In this document: one piece after another, positions 11,272-23,500 of the stretch
Numbering within the stretch: position 1 is the first letter of the stretch
Layout: every line of letters begins with the position of its first letter
DNA from: Ridgeia piscesae
Taxonomy: Eukaryota > Annelida > Polychaeta > Sabellida > Siboglinidae
DNA: 64,000 bases
Reading direction: 5' to 3'
NCBI GenBank assembly: GCA_025642075.2
Contig: JAODUO010000044.1
Coordinates: forward strand, 515,001 to 579,000
The notes under the pieces: generated by a model
What the model saw: the letters and a program-made list of their open reading frames with translations, nothing else
Database searches by the model: none
Told to the model about the DNA's origin: nothing
Made by a program: the position numbers and the translations under genes

Positions 11272-13515
11272 TCATACCAACACGATGTCTTCATACCAAC
11301 ACAATGTCTTCATACCAACACGATGTCTTCATACCAACTCAATGTCTTCATACCAACACAATGTCTTCATACCAACACAATGTCTTCATACCAACTCAAT
11401 GTCTTCATACCAACACAATATCTTCGTACCAACTCAATGTCTTCGTACCAACACAATGTCTTCATACCAACACAATGTCTTCATACCAACTCAATGTCTT
11501 CATACCAACACAATATCTTCCGTACCAACTCAATGTCTTCATACCAACACAATGTCTTCATACCAACTCAATGTCTTCATACCAACACAATGTCTTCATA
11601 CCAACTCAATGTCTTCATACCAACACAATATCTTCGTACCAACTCAATGTCTTCGTACCAACACAATGTCTTCATACCAACACAATGTCTTCATACCAAC
11701 ACAATGTCTTCATACCAACACAATGTCTTCATACCAACACAATGTCTTCGTACCAACACAATGTCTTCATACCAACACAATGTCTTCATACCAACTCAAT
11801 GTCTTCATACCAACACAATATCTTGTACCAACTCAATGTCTTCCCAACTCAAACCCAAAACAATGTCTTCATACCAACTCAATGTCTTCATACCAACACA
11901 ATGTCTTCATACCAACTCAATGTCTTCATACCAACACAATATCTTTGTACCAACTCAATGTCTTCGTACCAACACAATGTCTTCATACCAACACAATGTC
12001 TTCATACCAACACAATGTCTTCATACCAACTCAATGTCTTCATACCAACACAATATCTTCATACCAACTCAATGTCTTCATACCAACACAATGTCTTCAT
12101 ACCAACACAATGTCTTCATACCAACTCAATGTCTTCATACCAACACAATATCTTCGTACCAACTCAATGTCTTCATACCAACACAATGTCTTCATACCAA
12201 CTCAATGTCTTCATACCAACACAATGTCTTCATACCAACTCAATGTCTTCATACCAACACAATATCTTCGTACCAACTCAATGTCTTCGTACCAACACAA
12301 TGTCTTCATACCAACACAATGTCTTCGTACCAACTCAATGTCTTCATACCAACTCAATGTCTTCATACCAGCACAATGTCTTCATACCAACACAATGTCT
12401 TCATACCAACTGAATGTCTTCATACCAGCTCAGTGTATTCATACTAACACAATGTCTTTATACCAACACAATGTCTTCATACCAACACAGTGTCTTCATA
12501 CTAACACAATGTCTTCATACCAACACAATGTCTTTATACCAACTCAATGTCTTTCATACCAACACAATGTCTTTATACCAACACAATGTCTTCATACCAA
12601 CACAATGTCTTCATACCAACACAGTGTCTTCATACCAACACAATGTCTTTATACCAACTCAATGTCTTCATACCAACACAATGTCTTCATACCAACACAA
12701 TGTCTTCATACCAACACAGTGTCTTCATACCAACACAATGTCTTCATACCAACACAATGTCTTCATATCAACACAATGTCTTCATACCAACACCGTGTCT
12801 TCATACTAACACAATGTCTTCATACCAACACAATGTCTTTATACCAACTCAATGTCTTCATACCAACACAATGTCTTCATGCCAACACAATGTCTTCATA
12901 CCAACACAGTGTCTTCATACCAACACAATGTCTTCATACCAACACAATGTCTTCATATCAACACAATATCTTCATACCAACACGTGTCTTCATACTAACA
13001 CAATGTCTTCATACCAACACAATGTCTTTATACCAACTCAATGTCTTCATACCAACACAATGTCTTCATACCAACACAATGTCTTCATACCAACACAGTG
13101 TCTTCATACCAACACAATGTCTTATACCAACACAATGTCTTTATACCAACACAATGTCTTCATACCAACACAGTGTCTTTGCTGACCAACACAATGTCTT
13201 CATACCAACACAATGTCTTTATACCAACACAATGTCTTCATATCAACACAATGTCTTCATACCAACACCGTGTCTTCATACTAACACAATGTCTTCATAC
13301 CAACACAATGTCTTCATACCAACACAATGTCTTCATACCAACACAATGTCTTCATACCAACACAATGTCTTCATACCAACACAGTGTCTTCATACTAACA
13401 CAATGTCTTCATACCAACACAATGTCTTCATACCAACACAATGTCTTTATACCAAGACAATGTCTTCATACCAGCACAATGTCTTCATACCAACACAATG
13501 TCTTTATACCAAGAC
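11272..13515 (+). repeat. 19-bp minisatellite, about 118 copies
   Basis: The unit 'ttcataccaacacaatgtc' is repeated for 2.24 kb, alternating with a 'caactcaatgtc' variant in the first half and 'cagtgtc', 'tttatacc' and 'ctaacac' variants in the second half. Some units have one-base insertions or deletions. The unit has no stop in any plus-strand frame and 19 is not a multiple of three, so all three frames read the same 19-residue cycle ('MSSYQHNVFIPTQCLHTN') and very long open frames of up to 793 codons appear. I treat these as a by-product of the repeat, not as genes. Confidence 0.95.
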
Positions 13516-14884
13516 AATTCATATTGAACATTGCACTAGACGGTTTTACTGGACTTTTAGAGACGTTAACTTATTTATTTTATTTCAATTATTTTGTTAT
13601 ATATATATACAGTATATATATGTATATTTATATAAGCACATTGATTGACTGTAAGTTAGATATTACGGATAACAAGAACTGTTACTGCTAATGGAGAATG
13701 AATTATGATAAGTGTTATCAACCCTCGGTTATGCACCTACTAAAAGACCAGCAGGCCAACTCAACTACATTTGAATAACATTAACCTATTTCTATTTAAA
13801 ATGGATAGCCTAGATGATTTGACAAATATCAAATGCTCCTTAGTACAGATTGATAACTTGAATCTAATGAGTTTCTGATGTTTTATGTCAAACAAAGTGC
13901 ACTTTCATTTTTGCGAATTATTTTTAATACAAACACAACAGTTCAGGTTTAACAAAGATATTATACACAGGAGTTATACTGATGTAACCTGCTAGTATAA
14001 CAATACATTGATGCAAAACCGTACAGTACAATGGTATACACCCTAACACACCCCTAACCTTGAGTCTTGCCCACCCGTAAGTCTCGTAAATAAACCCTTA
14101 GGACTTGCAAACAGACCCATTATGTCACTTCCTGGTTTGCAGCTCAGTCTACAAGAGCTAATCACATGTGGGATATATTTATCAGATGTCACAAGTGGTG
14201 CCACTGACCAATCAAACATCTGGTAGTGCTGCTCCGATGTGTTTTAAGCCAATGGTCTGCTTTTTGCAAGCAATTTCATATTACTGAATTTTTTAAACCA
14301 TAACAAACGATCTTGTAAGTAAATGATGTCCAAAAAATGTTTGCCTTTAATATTGGTTCAACTCCCACCAATAAGTAGTATCGATTTTTACGATCAAAGT
14401 TGCTATCGGCGTGACGGCGTCAATATGCAGTAGTGTTCTTCACTCATCAGGTGGCAGCACTAGCAATGTATTTGTCCAGCAATTGTGATCAAATCCGTAC
14501 CCCTAGATAACGTCATCCTTAGTGTTGGCACAGCAAACGTGTCCTGTGTGACCACATTGCAAAGGACGTCTCCAGAAGATGGTTTTGTTTTCATAAAAAC
14601 ATCCTCAGAGTTGCAACTTGCAAGGAAACTGTCAGAACTGCTACTTGTTCACGCTCACACTGGCATCCAACCAACCACAGCAGCAGTTCGACTGCTTGAA
14701 TCAACACCTGCCATCAACTGTTCACCTCCATTCCTCGCGCCGACCCCCAACAACACTGTCATTTCCGAAAGGATGGTGTTAGTTTCAACTCAAACTTGTT
14801 GAGCAGACACAAGACTATCCAGCCAGCATCCAGCGTCAACGACAGTTCAATGATACACAGCACATCTGGTGGCATCGTACTGCA
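13516..14884. other. Gene-free DNA downstream of EAPP
   Basis: No exon or repeat is evident. It should hold the 3'UTR of the minus-strand EAPP gene next to 14885. TTTATT (AATAAA on the minus strand) occurs near 13574, far from the stop codon, so I do not assign the poly(A) site. Confidence 0.4.
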
Positions 14885-15143
14885 TCAGGTGTAACTGGAG
14901 AGAACGTTGAAGAAGTGGAACACTTCGTCTTCGTCAAACACGCCCACCTCGGTGGTGCATATACTGCACCGCACGGCGTAGTACGCTGCGTCCGACGTCC
15001 CCTGCTCAGTGGCGGCCTCTGCCTGCTTCCGAGACCGGCGCCGGCTTTTGTCGGCCTGTTTCGGGTAGCGCAATATCTCGCTGCGATCGACGTTACAGTT
15101 CATCACAAACATGGCACGGTACTGATTCTTGTAGAGCGAGTGT
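14885..15143 (-). CDS. EAPP: EAPP exon 5, last coding exon
   Basis: On the minus strand the acceptor 'tctgtcccctcttgttgcag' at 15144 opens an exon that completes the split Arg codon of exon 4 and continues 'HSLYKNQYRAMFVMNC', then a basic stretch 'KSRRRSRKQ', then 'VRCSICTTEVGVFDEDEVFH' and 'FFNVLSSYT' before TGA. This is the conserved C-terminus of E2F-associated phosphoprotein (human EAPP ends in the same 'EVFHFFNVLASHS'-like way). The CxxC pair here, together with the CxxC pairs of exon 4, suggests a zinc-binding fold. EAPP is a nuclear protein reported to interact with activating E2Fs and to influence E2F-driven transcription and proliferation. Confidence 0.94.
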
Positions 15144-16117
15144 CTGCAACAAGAGGGGACAGACCGCAACGCTATAACACCATCACATGAATATTGTAGT
15201 TTAATATGGAAGAGTCACAAAACGCTTGCTATTCAACTTAGCTAGGCATGTACTGCATCTGTAATATTGCTGGTGTAGGTGTGTGTGATGTAGTGCATGC
15301 CAAAACGGTTCCCGTCTTCATCTTTTGGGTGACAGTATACGCACACAGATTTTTCGAAATGCTTTCACTTGCATAAAACATCCCCAAGGAATCAACAGAC
15401 CTCAGAACAGTTGCACAAAAATGTGTAACATTACGAACAATCACATTACGTCCAGTACAAACCATGAATCTCGTAAGAACCCCCAAGCACGTTCTGTGTA
15501 GGAAGGAACCACAAAGCAATGCCGTCTTCACCATAGTTTTAACAGCCTGTATGAATGTACACAGAAATACACAATATAAATTGTGCGTTATGTGGTTTCA
15601 CCTGGCAAGAAATAAGGTTTAATAGGAACATTAGTGTAGAATAATGTGTAATGCAATTGGATTATAAAAAGTGCATGCTGTAATATTCGCATTTTTTGCA
15701 GTAATTGAATTATTCACTGTACAAACGTATGGCTAATTGGTACACACGAACTAGATCACTTGGTTGATTTTCTTGTTAAAAATAACTTGATAAAGCCATC
15801 TCAACATGGGTTTCTGAAAGCGAGGTGATGCTTAACAAATACGTTGTTTTATGGAAGATATCACAAAGTGGGTAGATCACCAGTAGATATAATATACTTA
15901 GATTTTAAAAAGCCTTTGACAAAGTGTCACATCAAAGATTACTATTTAAACTAAAGGCCCATGGCATAGGAAATAGTATGATTCACTGGATAGAAAAATG
16001 ACTTATTGATAGAAGACAAAGACTAGTAGTTGATGGGGAGGTTTCAAACTGGAAATTGGTTTTGATTGAGTACAGTACCACAGGGATCATTGGGACCTAT
16101 TTTATTCTTATTATACC

Positions 16118-16122
<5 letters not shown>

Positions 16123-16175
<53 letters not shown>
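16123..16175. repeat. (TA)n microsatellite inside the CR1 reverse transcriptase
   Basis: About 26 TA units. In copy B the same site (about 35319) reads only 'aatatatatcaatgatttgg', so this is an expansion of a short native TA run. Confidence 0.95.
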
Positions 16176-16177
<2 letters not shown>

Positions 16178-16953
16178 ATGATTTGGACGATGATATAACA
16201 AGCAATGTGTTGAAATGTGCGGTTGATACAAGTGTTTAAAAAGTGATGCAGATAAACAGCATTTACAAGATGATCTTAATAAGTTGACCGAATGGTCTGA
16301 GAAGTGGCAAATGCTGTTTAATTTTGGGAAGTGTAAGTGCCTTCACACAGGACATGGGAATGAAGATGCACAATATACAATGGGTGGTACTGTACTAAAT
16401 ACTAAAGTAAAGGAAAAGGACTTAGGGTAACTATTAGTGCTGACATGAAGGTATCAGAGCAGTGTGGAATTGCAGCAGCAAAGGGAAACCAAATTCTTGG
16501 ATTAATTGGGCGAAATCTAGTGTACAAGAAAAATAACTAATAATACCGCTGTATAAAACAATAGTTAGGCCTCATCTAGTATATTGTATACAAGCATGGA
16601 GGCCATATCGCAAGAAGGATATTGATACGCTAGAAAGAGTACAAAGAAGAGCAACCAAAATGATACCAAAACTCAGAAATATTAGTTATGAAATGCATCT
16701 AAAAGAATGTGGTTTAACAACACTAGAAACCAGGAGATTGAGAGGAGATCAGATAGAAAATGGTTAAAATATTTAATGGGTATAAAATATTGACAGAAAT
16801 ACTTTTTCTTTGGTAAGGAAAAGAGAAGGACTAGAGGACATGGAGTTACATTAGCAAAACAGTAGTGTAGACTAGATATTAGAAAATTCTCTATTTATCA
16901 AAGGACAGTAAATGAATGGAACAGATTATCAGCTGATTGTGTAGGCGCTAGTA

Positions 16954-16955
<2 letters not shown>

Positions 16956-17049
<94 letters not shown>

Positions 17050-17074
17050 ATAATATATATATACATATATATAA

Positions 17075-17105
<31 letters not shown>
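16956..17105. repeat. (TA)n microsatellite inside the CR1 3' region
   Basis: A 150-bp interrupted TA array replaces the end of the polymerase ORF that copy B retains at about 36120-36165. Confidence 0.95.
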
Positions 17106-17821
17106 ATGTACACATACTATAGAGGGTGGGGTACACTTAGATAAATAGGTTGGACTCTCGATAAGCCAAAGGGCTTCCTAATCCACCTGCCACTTAGAGT
17201 TGATTCTCAAGGTGGCAATCTTGTTAAATCTTGTTAAACTATAGCTGCCATCTGGTGGATAAAACTGCATAATTCTGGACGCCAGATACTACACCAGGCG
17301 GCGACTCTGGCGGGTTTACAAGTAACAACTGTTGCTTTCAAGTAATTATTTCCTTCACAGCAATCTACACAGGACGTTGTTGGAGCACGCTCTAATGAGG
17401 TACTTCAAAGTGGATGCAGAGACACTTCAAAGCTTACGTAAGATTTATAAAAAGGCCAAGTAACGTGTTTGAAATATAAATAATTCAGTTTGCTGTTATT
17501 TTATAATATAAAACACACTGAACGAATTTATCCTTTATCCCTTTACACCCCAACCACCTGAAAGTGTTTGCACATCTTCATGAAACTTATGTAACTTGTG
17601 TAGTTGTGGGACTCATATTGCATTTCATAAAATACTGCAGGGTATCAAGAGTTAAGTATGTCGATATGCACAGTGTAAAGAGAAATACATCTGACAGTTG
17701 AGAATGCGGGCAGTAAAGGGTTAAGAGATGTACCTCTGATAGTCGAGACCCAGGATGGATAGGGTTAAGCTAGGCACATCTGACAGCTGAGATACGGGGT
17801 GTAAAGGGTTAAGAGAGGCAC

Positions 17822-18029
17822 CTTTGACAGTCGAGACACAGCAGTGACATGCAGGCTGGACAGTTGAGGACGGCGTCACTGTGTGGGAGTGGACGTGTCG
17901 TGGTCACAGCGGTCAAGGGCTGGTACTTGCGGCGCTGCTGGTCAACCCAACGCTGGTTCTGGTCATCTATACTAGGGTCGTACAGGAGGTCGTCATTACT
18001 GAGTGACCCGCTCTCGCCTCCTGTGATGC
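17822..18029 (-). CDS. EAPP: EAPP exon 4
   Basis: This minus-strand exon lies between acceptor 'caaactgtgtttcag' and donor 'TGTCAAAG|gtgcct'. It reads 'ITGGESGSLSNDDLLYDP', then 'RWVDQQRRKYQPL' and 'PLPHSDAVLNCPACMSLLC' followed by 'LDCQR'. Human EAPP has the same order: 'NDELLYDP', 'WVDAQRRGY', 'PNSDAVLNCPACMTTLCLDCQR'. CPAC and CLDC are likely metal-binding cysteine pairs. The exon ends after two bases of the Arg codon, which exon 5 completes, placing 'CQR|HSLYK' as in the human protein. This is the most strongly conserved exon of the gene. Confidence 0.95.
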
Positions 18030-18372
18030 CTGAAACACAGTTTGGGTGAGATCTGTGCTTCATCTTGCATTATACTATAATTTAGTGAGAAAAATAAAAG
18101 AATGTATATTGCACGAATTACAAATTATTATTAATTTTTTATCATACGTGATACAACATATGACACTTTGTGACATTTTTTGATGTTATTTGATAAATGA
18201 TATGCTTTTCCAAAATTACCGGTCTTGTGGTGTCTGATCAACAGAATAATATACATATTGCAGGAACACAACTGTGTAGCTGTTGACTGTGAAGTGAGAT
18301 GTGAGTGAATGTTATAACTTACATGGCTGATCATAATGTCAACATGGTCTAATAATAAAAACGAAACGAGAA

Positions 18373-18440
18373 GATTCAGGATTCAAAGATTCAAAAGACT
18401 TTATTGTCCATTTAAAACATCACATTAAAAACATCACTTT
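18373..18440 (-). mobile_element. Possible LINE 3'UTR tail
   Basis: On the minus strand this reads 'gtccattt'-containing sequence with 'caataaagtcttttgaatc', resembling the 3' tail of some LINEs (an AATAAAG followed by short 'ttgaatc' repeats). It lies in EAPP intron 3. Only a short piece is recognisable. Confidence 0.3.
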
Positions 18441-18788
18441 AAAAACAGAAATTGTTCTTCAGTTAAACAGTAAAATGACAGTAATAAGATTGGTGAGCCA
18501 TAATATATACAGTTAATAAGACACATTAAAATGGTAGTAATACTAATCAGCACTAAAATTGGTAAAGTAAATAAATTAAGTATAATAAAAATAAATAAGC
18601 AAGTAATTCTTTGATAAGATTAGATAAATCAGTACATGGAAATAAGTGTATGGAATAAAAGAAGTATACAGTACATTAAAATTTAGCATTCAAAATTAAA
18701 ATGGCAGAGGGTATAAATGATTTCTTGAATAGGTTCTTTTTAGCTCGTGGAACTTTTAGAAAGACGATTTGAAACTACTTTGAGTTAC

Positions 18789-18845
18789 CTGTGCTAGGAA
18801 GACCACAAGAGTTGTCCTCCTGTGTCACAGTGTCATCTTCTTCTC
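18789..18845 (-). CDS. EAPP: EAPP exon 3
   Basis: A 57-bp minus-strand exon between acceptor 'gactttgtttacag' and donor 'AGCACAG|gtaactc'. It takes one base from exon 2 and gives one base to exon 4; read that way it is open and gives 'EEDDTVTQEDNSCGLPST'. This acidic, low-complexity linker corresponds to the variable central part of EAPP, so support comes from splice sites and phase rather than sequence identity. Confidence 0.82.
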
Positions 18846-19374
18846 CTGTAAACAAAGTCTCTCACTGCGTAATCATCTACGGGCAGGAAAACAGTATTTA
18901 ATGATACTAATGAATGGCTGTAAAAAATGTCTAATATAAGTAGACAGCTTGCATTTCATGTACCAAATTTTCAGAGAATAATCTTGACTACTTGAACGAA
19001 AAATCACCTGCATTTATGAAAATGCACTCATTATAATGTGTCTTACAGTTACTGGTTAAAAGTGGTATACATTTACACGTCTTTTGCAAATCGTCCATCA
19101 ATCAATTTAATCACATTGTAAAACTAAATTGCAGCAGCTTTATAATTGGTTTATGTCTTGTGCCTAATTTCTTTGAAACAATTGTCATTGAGAGGCAAAA
19201 AATTTGTTTGAATGTTGTTTGTTTGAATTTTTGCAGGAAAAGAATTACAAACTTAACAATAGATTATATGAAAATGAACAATTACCCACCCTAGACTTGT
19301 GTCTATGATGTACAACAAATCAGTATGCGCTTTGTTAAGACTAGATTTTCAGAATAAGAAATCCATATAAAAAA

Positions 19375-19702
19375 GTCAAGTTCTTATATAGCGCAGTATC
19401 CAGTCCTCAGGACCGTTCAAAGCGCTTTACACTTTACTTCCCTGACAGACCTGTTCACTCAAGACACCATCTCGGCTTCTCTGGGAAGTATCCAGCCATT
19501 TGCTACAATTAATGCGAGAAGGCTGCTGTGCACATATCCACCACTCTCTATAGCCAGGTACTCATTTATACAGCTGAGTGAACTGGAGCAAGGTAAAGTG
19601 AAAAAAATTACCCAAGGTTTTAACACCGCAGCAAAAGATTCGAACTCGGGTTACCATAGTCGAGAGTCCAAAGCTCTACCCCTGGGCCATTGCGCTCTAC
19701 AA
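19375..19702 (-). mobile_element. tRNA-derived SINE, full length, in EAPP intron 2
   Basis: On the minus strand it begins 'gtagagcgcaatggcccagg', followed by 'ggactctcgacta' and a B-box 'gagttcgaatc', i.e. a tRNA-like head with Pol III A and B boxes. A body of about 230 bp follows and ends in 'aagcgctttgaac ... tactgcgctatataag', a 3' tail type common in SINEs mobilised by LINEs. The same family is found split at 29026-30932. Confidence 0.85.
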
Positions 19703-19751
19703 TATACACACTTAAAAGATCATAAGATGACTTAAAGAAATGAATGCTCAC

Positions 19752-19834
19752 TCAGACAGTGTTTCTCCTCGATCTCTCTCACTGTCTGGTCAAGCTCGGC
19801 CGCCATTTCTTTCTCAAAGTCATCTTCTTCGGAA
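19752..19834 (-). CDS. EAPP: EAPP exon 2
   Basis: An 83-bp minus-strand exon between acceptor 'gtcttttttcctgcag' and donor 'TCTGA|gtgagc'. It completes the Ser codon split with exon 1 and reads 'SEEDDFEKEMAAELDQTVRE' then 'IEEKHCLR'. Human EAPP has 'SSSEDEFEKEMEAELNSTM' at the same place. The acidic Ser/Glu/Asp run is a candidate CK2-type phosphorylation region, in keeping with the name phosphoprotein. Confidence 0.92.
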
Positions 19835-20596
19835 CTGCAGGAAAAAAGACACATTATAGATTAAGTAATGGTGCACCGTGGCATGGTGGTTAGAACACAG
19901 TCTCATTCCAGATTTGTTACTGTATGCAGTTTTCTTTGCTTGCAGTTTTCATTGCTTGCAGTTTTCATTGCTTGTGAATTGGAAATGATCAGAGTTCAAA
20001 TCTTCATTCCGCCATCTTGAAGATTGGACAATTTTGTTTAACTTATGTTGCCTCAGTTCATCCTGCTGTGAATAAATACCTTGCAGCGATAGGCTACTGT
20101 GACAGATATTCATGATCAAATAGTCATTGTGCAGGACTGTCAGTTAATGGCAATGCTTCTCAGAGAAACTGAAATTGTGTTTGACTATTAGGACATGGTC
20201 TGCCAGAGTGTAACATGCTTCAACCACTCGCAGGAACCCACTGGACCTGAGACTTACAATTACAGTGAGTCAAGTCATTGAGTCTGTCACATATATAGTA
20301 AATGAATATAATAATAATCAACCAGCGTTATAAATGCATATACTTATATAGTTGCCCAGTGATCAAATGAAAATGTGGACAGTTGCCCAGTGGCAAACAA
20401 TTTCCATAAATGTAACAAAATCATGAAATGTGATAAATAAATTTGGGTTCGGGTTAAGGTGAGGTTTAGGGCTAGGATTACATTGATGTAATTTTATTTG
20501 TCATTGAGCAAGCATCCACTTTTTCATTTGACAACTGAGCAGTAGGCAAGTGTCCAGTGATCAGCTGTCCTGTGGTCATATGTCTGTTTGTGTCTG

Positions 20597-23500
20597 CATC
20601 TGAGGCACCACCTGTCAGAGATCCTATCTGAGGCTCCACCTGTCAGAGATCCTATCTGAGGCTCCACCTGTCAGAGATCCTATCTGAGGCAACACCTGTC
20701 AGAGATCCTATCTGAGGCTCCACCTGTCAGAGATCCTATCTGAGGCACCACCTGTCAGAGATCCTATCCGAGACAACACCTGTCAGAGATCCTATCCGAG
20801 GCACCACCTGTCAGAGATCCTATCTGAGGCACCACCTGTCAGAGATCCTATCTGAGGCACCACCTGTCAGAGATCCTATCTGAGGCACCACCTGTCAGAG
20901 ATCCTATCTGAGGCACCACCTGTCAGAGATCCTATCTGAGGCAACCCCCTGTCAGAGATCCTATCTGAGGCACCACCTGTCAGAGATCCTATCTGAGGCA
21001 CCACCTGTCAGAGATCCTATCTGAGGCACACCTGTCAGAGATCCTATCTGAGGCACCACCTGTCAGAGATCCTATCTGAGGCACCACCTGTCAGAGATCC
21101 TATCTGAGGCACACCTGTCAGAGATCCTATCAGGCACCTACTGTCAGAGATCCTATCTGAGACACCACCTGTCAGAGATCCTATCTGAGGCACCACCTGT
21201 GACTGTCAGAGATCCTATCTGAGGCTCCACCTGTCAGAGATCCTATCTGAGCACCACCTGTCAGAGATCCTATCTGAGGCACCACCTGTCAGAGATCCTA
21301 TCTGAGGCACCACCTGTCAGAGATCCTATCTGAGGCACCACCTGTCAGAGATCCTATCTGAGGCACCACCTGTCAGAGATCCTATCCGAGGCACCACCTG
21401 TCAGAGATCCTATCTAAGACACCACCTGTCAGAGATCCTATCTGAGACACCACCTGTCAGAGATCCTATCTGAGGCAACGCCTGTCAGAGATCCTATCTG
21501 AGGCACCACCTGTCAGAGATCCTATCTGAGGCACCACCTGTCAGAGATCCTATCCGAGGCACCACCTGTCAGAGATCCTATCCGAGGCACCACCTGTCAG
21601 AGATCCTATCCGAGGCACCACCTGTCAGAGATCCTATCCGAGGCACCACCTGTCAGAGATCCTATCGAGGCACCACCTGTCAGAGATCCTATCCGAGGCA
21701 CCACCTGTCAGAGATCCTATCCAGAGGCACCACCTGTCAGAGATCCTATCTGAGGCACCACCTGTCAGAGATCCTATCGAGGCACCACCTGTCAGAGATC
21801 CTATCTGAGGCACCACCTGTCAGAGATCCTATCTGAGGCACCACCTGTCAGAGATCCTATCTGAGGCACCACCTGTCAGAGATCCTATCTGAGGCACCAC
21901 CTGTCAGAGATCCTATCTGAGGCACCACCTGTCAGAGATCCTATCTGAGGCACCACCTGTCAGAGATCCTATCCGAGGCACCACCTGTCAGAGATCCTAT
22001 CCGAGGCACCACCTGTCAGAGATCCTATCTGAGCACCACCTGTCAGAGATCCTATCTGAGCACCACCTGTCAGAGATCCTATCTGAGCACACCTGTCAGA
22101 GATCCTATCTGAGGCACCACCTGTCAGAGATCCTATCTGAGGCACCACCTGTCAGAGATCCTATCTGAGGCACCACCTGTCAGAGATCCTATCTGAGGCA
22201 CCACCTGTCAGAGATCCTATCTGAGGCACCACCTGTCAGAGATCCTATCTGAGGCACCACCTGTCAGAGATCCTATCCTGAGGCACCACCTGTCAGAGAT
22301 CCTATCCGAGGCACTACCTGTCAGAGATCCTATCCGAGGCACCACCTGTCAGAGATCCTATCTGAGGCACCACCTGTCAGAGATCCTATCCGAGCACCAC
22401 CTGTCAGAGATCCTATCGAGGCACCACCTGTCAGAGATCCTATCCGAGACACCACCTGTCAGAGATCCTATCCTGAGGCACCACCTGTCAGAGATCCTAT
22501 CCGAGCACACCTGTCAGAGATCCTATCCGAGGCACCACCTGTCAGAGATCCTATCTGAGGCACCACCTGTCAGAGATCCTATCCGAGGCACCACCTGTCA
22601 GAGATCCTATCTGAGGCACCACCTGTCAGAGATCCTATCTGAGGCACCACCTGTCAGAGATCCTATCCGAGGCACCACCTGTCAGAGATCCTATCGAGGC
22701 ACCACCTGTCAGAGATCCTATCTGAGGCACCACCTGTCAGAGATCCTATCTGAGGCACCACCTGTCAGAGATCCTATCTGAGGCCCACCTGTCAGAGATC
22801 CTATCGAGGCACCACCTGTCAGAGATCCTATCGAGCACCACCTGTCAGAGATCCTATCTGAGGCACCACCTGTCAGAGATCCTATCTGAGCACCACCTGT
22901 CAGAGATCCTATCGAGGCACCACCTGTCAGAGATCCTATCTGAGGCACCACCTGTCAGAGATCCTATCTGAGGCACCACCTGTCAGAGATCCTATCGAGG
23001 CACCACCTGCAGAGATCCTATCGAGGCACCACCTGTCAGAGATCCTATCGAGGCACCACCTGTCAGAGATCCTATCCGAGGCACAACCTGTCAGAGATCC
23101 TATCTGAGTCACCACCTGTCAGAGATCCTATCCGAGGCACCACCTGTCAGAGATCCTATCCGAGGCACCACCTGTCAGAGATCCTATCTGAGGCACCACC
23201 TGTCAGAGATCCTATCCGAGGCACTACCTGTCAGAGATCCTATCTGAGGCACCACCTGTCAGAGATCCTATCTGAGGCACCACCTGTCAGAGATCCTATC
23301 TGAGGCACCACCTGTCAGAGATCCTATCTGAGGCACTACCTGTCAGAGATCCTATCCGAGACACCACCTGTCAGAGATCCTATCCGAGGCACCACCTGTC
23401 AGAGATCCTATCTGAGGCACCACCTGTCAGAGATCCTATCTGAGGCACCACCTGTCAGAGATCCTATCTGAGGCACCACCTGTCAGAGATCCTATCTGAG

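Larger units (their letters stand above)
15752..17239 (+). mobile_element. CR1-like LINE, 5'-truncated copy A, in EAPP intron 4
   Basis: This segment aligns along its whole length with 34.96-36.29 kb and is a second copy of that CR1-like LINE. It starts inside the reverse transcriptase ('FDKVSHQRLLFKL'-like reading), passes the region corresponding to the FADD motif of copy B (damaged here), and ends with two copies of the family's terminal 10-mer 'ttgttaaatc'. It has stops and frameshifts and lies antisense to EAPP. Two (AT)n arrays interrupt it, at 16123-16175 and 16956-17105. The 5' truncation is typical of LINE insertion by target-primed reverse transcription. Confidence 0.85.

Noticed and set aside
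11229..13691. Long overlapping open frames of 131-793 codons on the plus strand
   Set aside because: They are produced by a stop-free 19-bp repeat in all frames; they have no unique sequence except short flanks and no splice or start context.
14485..14802. 105-codon plus-strand open frame next to the EAPP last exon
   Set aside because: No start ATG, no motif, and it lies in the likely 3'UTR of EAPP on the opposite strand.
16898..17136. Tyr-Ile repeat open frames
   Set aside because: Translations of the (TA)n microsatellite.
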